Origin: Laetiporus sulphureus 93-53
Lineage: Eukaryota > Basidiomycota > Agaricomycetes > Polyporales > Laetiporaceae
Length of the DNA: 64,000 nt
Reading direction: 5' to 3'
NCBI RefSeq assembly: GCF_001632365.1
Contig: NW_024468602.1
Coordinates: forward strand, 3,939 to 67,938
The translations under genes were made by a program, and so were the position numbers. The notes below the pieces were generated by a model, which saw nothing but the letters and a program-made list of their open reading frames with translations, was not told the DNA's origin and did no database searches. This document shows positions 1 through 9,722 of the stretch, in pieces. Numbering within the stretch: the stretch's first letter is position 1; every line of letters begins with the position of its first letter.

Positions 1-94
1 GCAGAGCACTGGGGCGGTCGAACGAGAGGGGGGGAGGACGCTGAAACTGTGAGTGCATGCGCCGTGGTGCGACGCCCGATACAGCCCGATGGAA

Positions 95-505
95 ACTCAC
101 CTGATGTAGCGTTCCTCCCGCCCTACGTCGGCTCTCGCCCACCTACGCGCTCCGTGAGATCCCCACCTCGCGCTCCTGCTGCGGCGCCGCTGGCGACGGT
201 GGGCCGGCCTTGTAGACGTGCGCGCGTTCGTGACGCTACGTTGACGGCGATGATAGCGTGGCCGTACGCGGTGGAGTTGTCTCGTTCGGTGCGGGGAATG
301 TGGTAGCGGCGAACGAACGACACGGCGTGTTTGCACGCCGTGGTGGTGAGGGACGCGAGCGCACGCACCGGTACGCTGTGAAGGGCGAGAGCGACGGCGG
401 CTCACCTAGTATAGCGTCCCAACCCGCCCTACGTCCGCTCTAGCCCACATACGCGCTCCCTGAGACCCAACGACTGCCCTTCTCCTGCGTCGCCGCTGAC
501 CCATC
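95..505. repeat. Two diverged direct repeats of about 110 bp
   Basis: The stretch from about 95 (motif CGCCCTACGTCGGCTCTCGC) recurs from about 399 (CGCCCTACGTCCGCTCTAGC) with the same order of neighbouring words: CTCACCT before, TACGCGCTCC and a CGCCGCTG box after. No protein family was recognised in the GC-rich reading frames here. Function unknown. Confidence 0.6.
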
Positions 506-605
506 GCCGTGTTTTGCATGCGTTCGCTCGCTCGCAAGCCGTTGTGATCGGGTGATGGCGTGCGTGCATGGCGGATGTGGGAGGACTGCAGAATCGATTT
601 GAGCA

Positions 606-677
606 GGGAGAATCCGGTGGTGGAGAATGGGGAGAATTCGGTGGTGGTGGACGGGGAGAATCCGGTGGTGAACGAAG
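606..677. repeat. 24-bp minisatellite, three units
   Basis: Three consecutive units begin GGGAGAATCCGG, GGGAGAATTCGG and GGGAGAATCCGG, each followed by a GGTGG-rich tail. The unit is about 24 bp and multiple of three. Confidence 0.75.
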
Positions 678-710
678 GAGGCGGTGGTCGGTAGGAGGTG
701 GGTGCTGTAG

Positions 711-727
711 AGCGCGCGCGCGCGCGC
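711..727. repeat. Short (GC)n tract
   Basis: Alternating GC dinucleotides lie just downstream of the 24-bp minisatellite. Confidence 0.8.
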
Positions 728-1934
728 TTGTTCGCTGAAGAGTCAATATCGTTCGAATGAAGGCTAATACTCACCTGGAAATTGAGAGCGGACTCCATGC
801 TAGCCTCAGCAGAAGACAATGAGAGTAAATGGGAGGAGATAGACATGAATGAGGTCGAAGGAAGATGAGGGGAGGACGACGCGAGCACACTCACCGATCG
901 GGGAGTCAGACGCGCTGTGCACATGAGGGGAAAGGGCACGTCGTGGAGGCTTGAAAACAGTACCGACGGACTCGAAATTTTGCAGTTGAGTCATTTAGAT
1001 GTATTGCTAGGGGGCCCCAGCACCGACAAGCGAGCGGATTGCGATGCACGAGAGAAAAAAGCAAAAAGTCACCAGGACCATAACGGGCGCTTACCGACTG
1101 AGTTGAAAGGGCATCCCGTAGAAACACAAATAAATTGCGGAATTATGAGAATTTAATTAGCTGGGTGCTTGAGATGTAGAGCGAGGGGGCCCCAACAAAA
1201 CCGAGGTGATAGAAGTAACTGAGGGTCTTAAAAAGACCAATATTGACCAAACCACCACCGTGAGGAAACCCGCCCGATTGGGAAGCCTACAGCGCCCGTT
1301 CCGCTCAACTGGGCATTGGGGCCCCTTTGGGGCCTCCGAGATTCGAAGCCTGGCTTTCAGATGAGGGTATTTTGAAGAGCATAGCACAAGAATTGAATGT
1401 GCTATGGAGGGCCCTCTGAGCATGGCCGTTAGGGGCTAACGGCTCCCGGTATATAGATAGCATAGCACACTGACTCACGATAAGTGCAGAGAGAAGCTGC
1501 GACTGTCCTGTGGCAGTTGCTGCCTCCACGTCATCCCACACGCACATTCAAGATATCGATGCTCCGAGGACATTACCCATTAAGCAGTTGGCAGCTGCAT
1601 CACCGCTGACCGCTGCGCCGTCAATTGCCAGTAATCAGATTCAAGGTGTGTTTGGAAGGAACACTCGAGCCAATGTGAGACTAATCAATCATTGTTTCAT
1701 AGCGAATTTGCTTTGGGCTGCAGTACCTGCGTCAATGTTCTATGGCACAGGTCAGAACAAATCAGCTTAGAGCGCATCATCTATGCTCAAATCCTCAGCT
1801 CTCAGTGGCTCCTCGAGACCTCCATCTGCATTATTCATCAGAATGTTCTCGTCAATGCCTGTATGAAGCAATAATTCAATATCCTTGTCTATCATGTCCC
1901 GGATCACGAAGTTAGTTGTGCAGCCAGCACATGT
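728..1934. other. Intergenic, no gene recognised
   Basis: Only short open frames without recognisable protein features are present. GGGGCCCC words occur near 1011, 1184 and 1318, but no inverted repeats or target-site duplications could be paired with them. Confidence 0.5.
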
Positions 1935-4388
1935 TCAGTTTGGCTGGTGTTCCTGCATGTAAGCCTGCAGCACACATAAAGCCTTTACCATATCCTGCTC
2001 GCCATAGGCTGAACTTAATCCGTTCAGATGATAATTGCGCTCTGCATTACGAGTGCAACTGCGATACACCAGGATGTTCAGTGATTCTGTGATGATGCGA
2101 TCTTTTATGTAGTTCAGGCCTTCACCACCGTATTTGTCCTATCCATTTACATTAGAGTTATGCACTCTTTCTCTGGTATATGACTAACCTTTGTGAACAG
2201 GTTGTTCAGCTCGACAACCCAGTCAACAGCACGGAATGCAAATGGTTTGCTGGTAGGATTCACCAAGATATTCATCCTGATAGCACGTCTGATATACGCA
2301 TATAAGCTTGTACACAGAATGTAAGGACCTCGACATGCTAACCTCAGGCGGTCGGGATATACAAAATGCAGGTCAGTCATGAATTTCATCATCTGATTAG
2401 CATACTTATGTTTGCCGGTAGCCTTAAATAATGCGATCCAAATCAGAAGTAAGGTCTCCACTCATCCGATGTCACCTGCGTTCATTGCATAGCTAATCTC
2501 TTCATATAGCAGAAGGTATTCATGCATTAAAAGCACATTCTCTCATTGTTGATCACGAGCATGGGATGGTTGCCGCCGTGTGATGTAGATTGCATGACCT
2601 TCGCTGTGAACATAGTGCCGTGCAAGATCATCAGCAATGCAGCACAGGTCTTCTATTGATGGATCAGAATCAGTGAGATCCTCCAGGGTTTTCCAATCTG
2701 CATTCCGTTTCACAGCCTCAATGTGCCAAGTGTCAAGGTGCAATGCTATACCTGCATGATTGATCACGTCATGCATCTGATGAAATTTTGGACTCGAGCC
2801 TATCTTCCCTGTCTCCTTTGGATGCAGGACATCAATGTAATGCATCAAGCTATTGTCATCATGACGTGAGCTGGGTGGTTGAATGAGGAGCCTCCAGATT
2901 GCGTCTGCACAGACCATCTTCAAATGAAAGAGTCCCGGAACAAAGATAACGAATTGATAATGTCGCCAAGGTGTCTTCTCGATGCTTCGAACCTTGAGAA
3001 TGGACTGAATCCTTTCACAGGTGCTCAAGTCACCATGGACCAAAGCAACATATTCAGAAATGTCGACTAGTGTGGAATTTGGCTGCCCATGTGTTATCTG
3101 TTCAGCAGGATCTCCTACGCCTCCCTGTGAGAGTAAGTTTGAGATTGCCTCAATGTTCCCATCAACACGAGATTGATTAATATCCATAGCTCATGTCGGA
3201 TGATGCCAAAGCTTTGTGACAGGTATCACATCAATATCCTCTGCTTTATCGATTGTAGGGATGAGCTTTCGGAGCTTCACTGGCCCATGATGGATAAGGT
3301 CATGTAAGAACTTCCATGAATTGAATCTGCCTCACCGTGTAAGACCTGATGGATGTGTGCTCTCCGAATGCAATGTAAGAAGATCATTGAAGCTGTGGTG
3401 TGAAAGCAATGTGATGGATAATGTAGGATTCAATGGAGACTTTTCTCAGAGCTCTCGTCAGCAGCGTAGGTCCTCCTTTGTCACACCATGGTTAAGAAAA
3501 AGTATGTCATCAGAAGTTAAGTGCAGCAGAGTCTCGGATGATTTATCAACTTTTGGTGTCATTGTAGGAAGGTTGATGTTGAAATTGTCATATCCGTATG
3601 CAGCTACTAATGATTGCCCCAACTCGCGAATCGCTTTCGCACTTTGTCGGGATAGAGATTGGATGGCAGTCTCAATAGTGTATGGAGAAATTGAAATTCC
3701 CATGTGAGCAAGGGCCTTGATGACCTTGTCAGGAGTGTTGCACGAATGGAGAAATATTCCATTGACTGCTGCGAGCGCATTACATTTCTGGCTGAGTGAA
3801 TGCATGATGATTGAGATTATAACAACCACTTTCTGTGTACTGGTAAGCAAAAGCTGTTCAACGTAGGGTGCAAAGCCTCACAATCTGCCGCAATGCATTT
3901 CGACGCTCTCGCACAATCCACATCCTCTTGGTGTCCTCTTCCTTTTCCTCGACTTCAGGTATACTGTCACCAAGTGCTGCCCAATAGTCCAACTCCTCTG
4001 CATCTAAATCTTCTGGGCTTGCATCATTCTGGCTTGTCTGTTTCTTGGCACCCGAGATGAGATAACTTATCAAATCCCACAGATCTGGGGCAAGTGTACG
4101 TATTTTAGCTGCCATGTCTTCAATCTGAAAATCCTGGATTTGCTGGGCAGTAGTATGGAGTGCACTAAAATGCCAGCCATTCTCTGTAGCAACAAGTTGT
4201 TGGGCTAACTCAAGATAATGCTGCTTCATAACATTATGAGCCCACTGTTGTACTTCGAGTGATGTTTGATTGTGCCGCAAAAGAGTAGTGAGGATTTGTG
4301 GGAGATTCACAGCGAAATCTTCAAGGAATGGATCTGGGCTTGAGTCATGGCTTTGCCCACAAAGCAAAGCAATCAGAAAATCAGACAA
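1935..4388 (-). pseudogene. DUF6589-domain protein, decayed
   Basis: Reading the minus strand gives an almost complete DUF6589 protein, a family common in Agaricomycetes, often multicopy and of unknown function. Recognisable blocks in order are CNTPDKVIKALAHMGISIS (about 3700), YGYDNFNINLP (about 3590), MDINQSRVDGN (about 3180), VHGDLSTCERIQS, FVPGLFHLKMVCADAIWR, ATGKHKYANQMMKFM (about 2400) and a tail ending at a TGA at 1935. The conserved blocks are interrupted by at least six in-frame TGA codons: after the LRC block and shortly after it (about 3435-3455), and near 3340, 3190, 2555 and 2460. Several stand where the family has Arg, as expected for CGA to TGA (for example GDIG-stop-VET), and one fits Trp TGG to TGA. 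A normal intron near 3850 is still visible. An N-terminal exon could extend to 4690. I call it a pseudogene decayed mainly by C:G to T:A changes. Confidence 0.8.
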
Positions 4389-4884
4389 AGAGATGTGATG
4401 TCATTCGAAGACTTCAAGAATATCCCGGAGTGTAGTCGCAGTGATCATTATGCCATTACAAAGAAATGACGCCCCTCAAAAAATAAGGTGATCTGCTACT
4501 ACAGATTATTATTCAGGCATGCCTTTTCGAGACAACTCATGCCCACGCTCCGTTGTTTGCAGGTGTTTTCTGCCAGCTGCTGTAGGGAGTTGGGGGGCCA
4601 ATAAGATTGTGGAGTTTGAAACCGGTCAGAGTACGAAAATTGGCTGAAATGTGGCTGAGGTGGCTGATAGTAAGAATCATGATGTACCACCTCTCACACG
4701 AGCCCTTCTCAAACTCGCGGAGGTGGATGGGGAGGAGCCTGCAGATGTCGGCGCTTTACGGTGCTTTACGGCGCGCCGTTACAAGAACTCAGCCCTTCCC
4801 GAAAAGGCAGCTCAAGACGCGCGCTAACGAACTGGAGCGTCTCGCCGAGTCACCTGTTGTGGCACAACATAGTTCATCCCCGCC

Positions 4885-6526
4885 ATGACTACTCAGCCTC
4901 CGACGCCTGAAGAGTTGATATGTGTTCTCCACTTATACGCTGGCTTTAACCAGTCAGCGTATGAAGCTTCCGTCTCCGAACTCCGTCGCATTAGCCCAGA
5001 ACCGAAAGACAAGGCCGGGAAACGCGAGCGACAGATTGCAGATGCTATTGCTGCTGTAATAACGCGGCGCGAGAAAGAAGTTTCAGCTGTCACTTGGACG
5101 GCGAGTAGCCGCAATATCACTATCCACGTCGCACAGAACGGCGCCGTGGATTCGAGCGTTGTGGACCATCTCAACTTGATCTGGACAAAGTTGCAGGCGA
5201 TCAGCCGATATGGACCTCAGACCTCCGACGAAGCTCTTCGGAAAACTCCCGATGAGGTGTTGGATGCGGACCTCATGAACTTGTGGAGGCAGACACTCTA
5301 CCATGTCTACACTACTTGTTTTCCCAAGCTGAAAGCTCGCATCATGAAGCGCCGACGAGAAGCGCAGGAGTTCATTACTACCATGAACGATGCGATAGCA
5401 TCGGATGCCCGATTACCCGACTCGGACATTCCATTGGGCAACAAAATCATTTTGCGCGGGCTGTTGGCTTGCGTGCAACGAATATACGAACTTATCGGTT
5501 TGCCTGCGTCCGAGGCCGCGCCTAAGATAGTCGACGTTCTTGCGGACGTGCGACGTGACTGGGCACGAGCGACGGAGGAGAATGGGCTTCCTATGATGAA
5601 TTGGCAAGCAATTTTTGAGCACCGGCAGCAAGGTGAGTACCGCGGCGACTGTTCTAGTGATAGCTAACGCTGACTACACTGACAGAGAGAAATGTGACGT
5701 CAAATTCAAAAATATTCGACTTTCGACGCTTCATGGAGAAGGTCTACTCTCTCCACACCCATATTCACACTCTTTTACGTGCCGCGACATCTCCTCGCAG
5801 AAAGGTTATGTTCCATGCAGAACTTGATGTGGTACTAGTGCAACCCTACGCTGCCCTTTCCCGTCCTTTTTCATTTTCGGAAGAAGACATCGGCTCTTTC
5901 ATTGAAAGTCTAAGTGAATCCGAGACGCCGCATGAGGAAGAGGAGGAATCAAAGTCAGAGGAACAGGAAACACGTCCATTCACCTCGCGAGAGCGTCTCC
6001 TAGCCCAGTTAGGCGAGTCATACTCCAAAACATCGCAAGTCGTGGACCTCTCTCGCCAGATCCCTCACTGTGAATGCACCCTGCTTGTATATCACACAAC
6101 AACATCCACTGATCTCCCGCCACATCCCTACATCGGCGTCTCCAAGCTGTCTTGTTATCCGTGTTACCTCTTCTTTGAGGCGTATCGTCAAGCCGTACCA
6201 AAAGAAGTACGGTGGGAGCTCAAGAGGTCACACGGAAAGATCTATCCAGGTTGGGTAAGGCCAAAAGGGTTGTCCCAGGAGGCGAACGAGAAAGTTGAAC
6301 AGCTCATGGTGAAGAAGTTGACGGAAAGGCTCCGTTTGAGTCTCGCAGAAGCAAAGAAAGCTCGCACACTTTCCGATAGCACGGATGCATCGGGCAATTC
6401 CGGGGCTTTTGCATCCTCTGGTAATAGCGACCCAGGTCAGTGGATTGGATTTAAGCCTGCGCTACGGCTGATTATCTCGAGCATGCAGTGTGGTCATCAG
6501 TTTGGAATGAAATCCATAAGACTTAA
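4885..6526 (+). CDS. OTT_1508-type cytidine-deaminase-fold protein
   Basis: Exons are about 4885-5632, 5686-6435 and 6489-6526. The introns of 53 nt start GTGAGT and GTCAGT and end in AG, and a CTGAT branch-like site precedes the second acceptor. The ATG at 4885 follows stops and begins MTTQPPTPEELICVLHLYAG. The N-terminal 250 residues are mostly helical with no named domain. The C-terminal part has the deaminase zinc signature: His377-x-Glu379 in PHCECTLL and, 27 residues on, Cys406-x-x-Cys409 in SKLSCYPCYLF. This spacing and the IGVSKLSCYPC block match the OTT_1508-like deaminases (Pfam OTT_1508_deam), which are expanded in basidiomycetes; their substrates are unknown. An acidic linker rich in Glu/Ser lies at residues 320-345. 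The third exon ends in WSSVWNEIHKT. Unlike both neighbours it shows no frame break. Family call is fairly sure, function is not. Confidence 0.75.
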
Positions 6527-6789
6527 AGTGGTGGGTTTATGTCCACGTATCAGGTTCATGCGTCCTCTGAGGTACGCGAAAGTCATACAGCGATGGAGAT
6601 TATTGTAATCGATTAGCATTAGAGCATTTGCGCCTGTCGTAACACGGCGACTTAACCGCACACACTGTAGAATTGCTCTTCACTGCAGATAATGGATATT
6701 CGACGGTGCGATATCGAATTGAGTACCGAGTGACAATGTTTTGTTGTGGAAAGATGGAATATACAACCGTTCAGGCATTGAAATGAATT

Positions 6790-8600
6790 TCAGTGCTTCA
6801 CCCCATACTCTTCCCAGCCATATTCATCAAGCTTCTCCACTTTGGCCATCACCTCTCCTTCCATTTCTGTCAGGTAGCTGTCCATAGCACTTATTCGATG
6901 CGGAATGCCATTCCCTAAGATGCGAACCGCCAGCAGCCCAGCATTTGTTGCATTATTGATGGCGACCGTCGCAACAGGAACTCTCCTCTGCAAGTCGAAA
7001 CACGCACGTAAGTGGGGATGCACGGAAGCGAGATGCAAAAGAAAATACACACGGGCATCTGCACAATGCTATGCAGTGAGTCAACGCCATCAAGCGAGGT
7101 GCCCTTAATCGGCACACCGATAACTGGAAGTGAAGTCATCGCCGCAACCATTCCGGGAAGGTGAGCCGCACCGCCAGTGCCAGCGATGATCGCCCTCGGC
7201 CCCCTCGCTGCTGCCGACCGTGCATATTCCACCAGACGGTCAGGTGTGCGGTGCGCAGAGACGATCGTCAATTCGTATGCCACGCTGAAATGGTCGAGGA
7301 TATGTGCCGTGGCGAGCATTACCGGCAAATCTGAGTCGGAGCCCATGATAACGCCAATGAGCGGTCTACGGTGCGAATGACCCTTGTCCGGAGGCAGCGG
7401 CGAGTACATCTCGATCTCTTTCTCGTCGCTCAGTGACGGAAGCTGTTAAAGAAGGGGCCGCAGGCGTTCGTGGAGTTCAGCATCGCAGTCCGCGACGATG
7501 GTTGATGTGCCCCATCTTGCGACCTTTTTCGGCAGACTTTCTTACCGTAGAGGTGGAGACTTGCGCCAGGTATGGAGAGCGCATATTCTGCTATCGCCTT
7601 GATCCGTTCCATGCTGTCTGATGCGCCCAAGAGGTTGAGCATTACCGCCGAAGGAACCTTAAGAGCCGTGGAACCAAGTGGCAGGGACAATATCGCGCGG
7701 AGATGATTCTCGTATTGAGATGTATCGCAAGCCTCAATGGTATAGTGTCCCGAATTATGTGGCCGTGGAGCAATCTCGTTCAGGTATATCGTGCCTACAA
7801 TGGAGACCTTAGCATAATACGGATAGAGAGCGCCGCTGTAATTACCGTCTGCCATGAGGAACATCTCAACGCCAAATACACCAGATCCGTGCAACGTCTT
7901 GACTGCCGCTTCCGCTACAGAACGAGCGCAAGAAGCAACGGCAGGGTCGCTTGAGCGCAGAGGAGCAAACACAAGATGGCATATGTTGTCCTTATGAACT
8001 GTCTCCACGGCTGGATAAGACACAACGTGGCCGGCCGCCGAGCGCACTACGATGACAGCGATCTCTTGAATGAAGGGCACCCATTTCTCCACATATAATG
8101 GCCGGTCACCGAGAGCGTGGATAGCGTCGTCGATCTGGGATACGTCGCGAACGACAAAGTTCCCCCTGCCATTGTACGCCAGTGTACGGCTCTTGAGCAT
8201 CAGATTTCTTCGCCGCCGAGCGAACACACTCAACGGTAGAGTCAACTTGCATAAAGTCAGACACTGGACAACTATGCGCGGCCAGATGCTGCTTTTGAAC
8301 GAACTTGTCTTGAATTGTTCGGATCGTGGACGGGCTGGGATGCACACCAAGAGGAAGCGAAGGCTGCACATCATCCAGAACAGAGATATCGACATGTTCG
8401 GTCTCCACGGTGAGGACGTCCACCTTTAACGCCAGCTCGCGGATCTTGGCCAAGTCGGTGAAGGATCCATCGACATGCACAATGCGAGGAAGCCTTTGAG
8501 CGACAATCTGCTTCGCAGGTGCATCTTCTCCGATGACAACATCAACGTTGAGGCGAGACGCCGCCTCTGCAAGCATACGGCCGCCTCCTAGAACGCGGGA
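6790..8600 (-). pseudogene. ADE2: Phosphoribosylaminoimidazole carboxylase (PurK-PurE fusion), broken copy
   Basis: The minus strand encodes the fungal fusion of PurK (ATP-grasp) and PurE that makes CAIR in purine synthesis. PurK landmarks are LNVDVVIGEDAPAKQ, DVLTVETEHVDI, TIRTIQDKFVQKQHL, MLKSRTLAYNGRGNFVVR, RPLYVEKWVPF and EIAPRPHNSGHYTIEACDTS. PurE landmarks are [41 protein letters not shown] and [18 protein letters not shown]. Two introns are normal: about 7814-7864, and about 6989-7052 before [10 protein letters not shown]. Lesions all fall in PurK. The N-terminal GGGQLGRM loop is reduced to GGGRM with a TGA just upstream and no good start. About five residues plus frame are lost before MLKSR (about 8201). 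One extra A lies in the T5 tract at 7525-7529 and one extra base near 7503. A TAA stands at 7446-7448. A candidate 103-nt intron (7443-7545) could hide the last three, but it would delete the conserved MGHI block and does not cure the others. PurE remains open from a Met at 7409. Confidence 0.8.
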
Positions 8601-8732
8601 GCATCAAATTCAGTTCTAGGACGTTGTCGAGAACTGGGGTACTAGAGAAACCGGTCACTGTCTGATATTCATTGCGAAAACAGGACAACCCACTCCCACC
8701 TAATATCTCGCTTAGATGGTTGTAAGCGCCCG

Positions 8733-9245
8733 ATGCTCAATGCGGGCGCTTGGGCGACAGCCTTTCATTATGGTCGAGGCGACGTGCGGCTTCCTCATCA
8801 TCAGACTCTTCATCAGATGAGCCTTCCCAACCATCTTCTCCGAGTGCCGTCTCCAGCCCAGGCGTCCGAGAACTCTTCATCCGGCTCACAATCCGAATCA
8901 GTCTCTTCTGATATAATACCATCTCATGCAGAAAATGCTCAAAGGACTCGCAGTCCGAAAGTAGCACCGACCAGACGACGATCACCTTCGCCTCCAGTGG
9001 CCTCTGCTCTCATTCCATCCTTCCTATTGGCATCTGAAAATCAGATGGAGAACGACCAAGTGCTGAAGGAACGCTTTCGCAAATTCTGGATATCAACGAT
9101 TGCCGACTCGTTTAAAGAATTTCTTACGCCAAAGGAGCCTAACTTGAAGACACCTCGGCTTTCTCTGCTTATCGAGTCTCTGCCCTCTGGAGCAGACGTG
9201 TTCGCGTCCTCTACGCGAGAGATCGCGCCGGATAGGATGTCGTAA
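8733..9245 (+). CDS. RSA3: Ribosome assembly protein 3-like
   Basis: The C-terminal 60 residues (LKERFRKFWISTIADSFKEF, EPNLKTPRLSLLIESL, PSGADVFAS) match the Rsa3 domain, a small nucleolar factor in 60S ribosomal subunit assembly. The N-terminal half is a Ser/Pro-rich low-complexity region, as usual for the family. The Met at 8733 is the first in frame. However, the frame shifted by two bases at about 8780-8870 encodes RRAASSSSDSSSDEPSQPSS, which looks more like a typical Rsa3 N-terminus. Either a short intron, a different start, or an indel near 8870 is possible. It lies head to head with the broken ADE2 copy, with about 130 bp between. Confidence 0.65.
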   Translation: MLNAGAWATAFHYGRGDVRLPHHQTLHQMSLPNHLLRVPSPAQASENSSSGSQSESVSSDIIPSHAENAQRTRSPKVAPTRRRSPSPPVASALIPSFLLASENQMENDQVLKERFRKFWISTIADSFKEFLTPKEPNLKTPRLSLLIESLPSGADVFASSTREIAPDRMS

Positions 9246-9722
9246 TGACGAGCCAACAGACTCGCCCAAAAACGCGACGAACCTCAGAAATACAGCACGT
9301 TGGCATCGACAACGAACCGATAAATAAATCGAGCGTAAAGGAAGGATAAGAAGGCGCATTGGAGTGAGCAAGAAAATAAGGAGAAGCCTCTCCAGCGTCC
9401 CCGATGACGTGCGTCGATGGCGCGACCTAGTCGACGATCGGGTAGAGGGGGAAGACCTCCTTGATGCGCTGCTCGAGCCAGAAATACGGCGTCAGGTATG
9501 TAACGTCGGTCGAGTCAGACGCGCCGGTACCACCGTTCAGCAACCCCCAATAGAAAAACAGACGTCAGACAAGGATATCCGGAGCGTTCCCGCAAAGGTT
9601 GAGGGAATTGTCTCGTCTGCCCACGGGAGACTAGCTGCAGTCTCCACCTCTCTTCCACAGCCACCACTTCGTCCGGCGAGGGTACTTTCAGCGACCTTTC
9701 GTCTGCCGCCGAGCGCCTCAGT

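Noticed and set aside
1000..1345. GGGGCCCC words as ends of a transposon around the DUF6589 gene
   Set aside because: No inverted repeat pair or target-site duplication could be matched.
7443..7545. An intron that would hide three ADE2 lesions
   Set aside because: It has GTAAGA and AACAG borders but would delete a conserved PurK block that is still readable in the DNA, and other lesions remain.
6790..8600. RIP or CpG deamination as the cause of ADE2 decay
   Set aside because: The lesions are mostly insertions and deletions rather than C:G to T:A changes.
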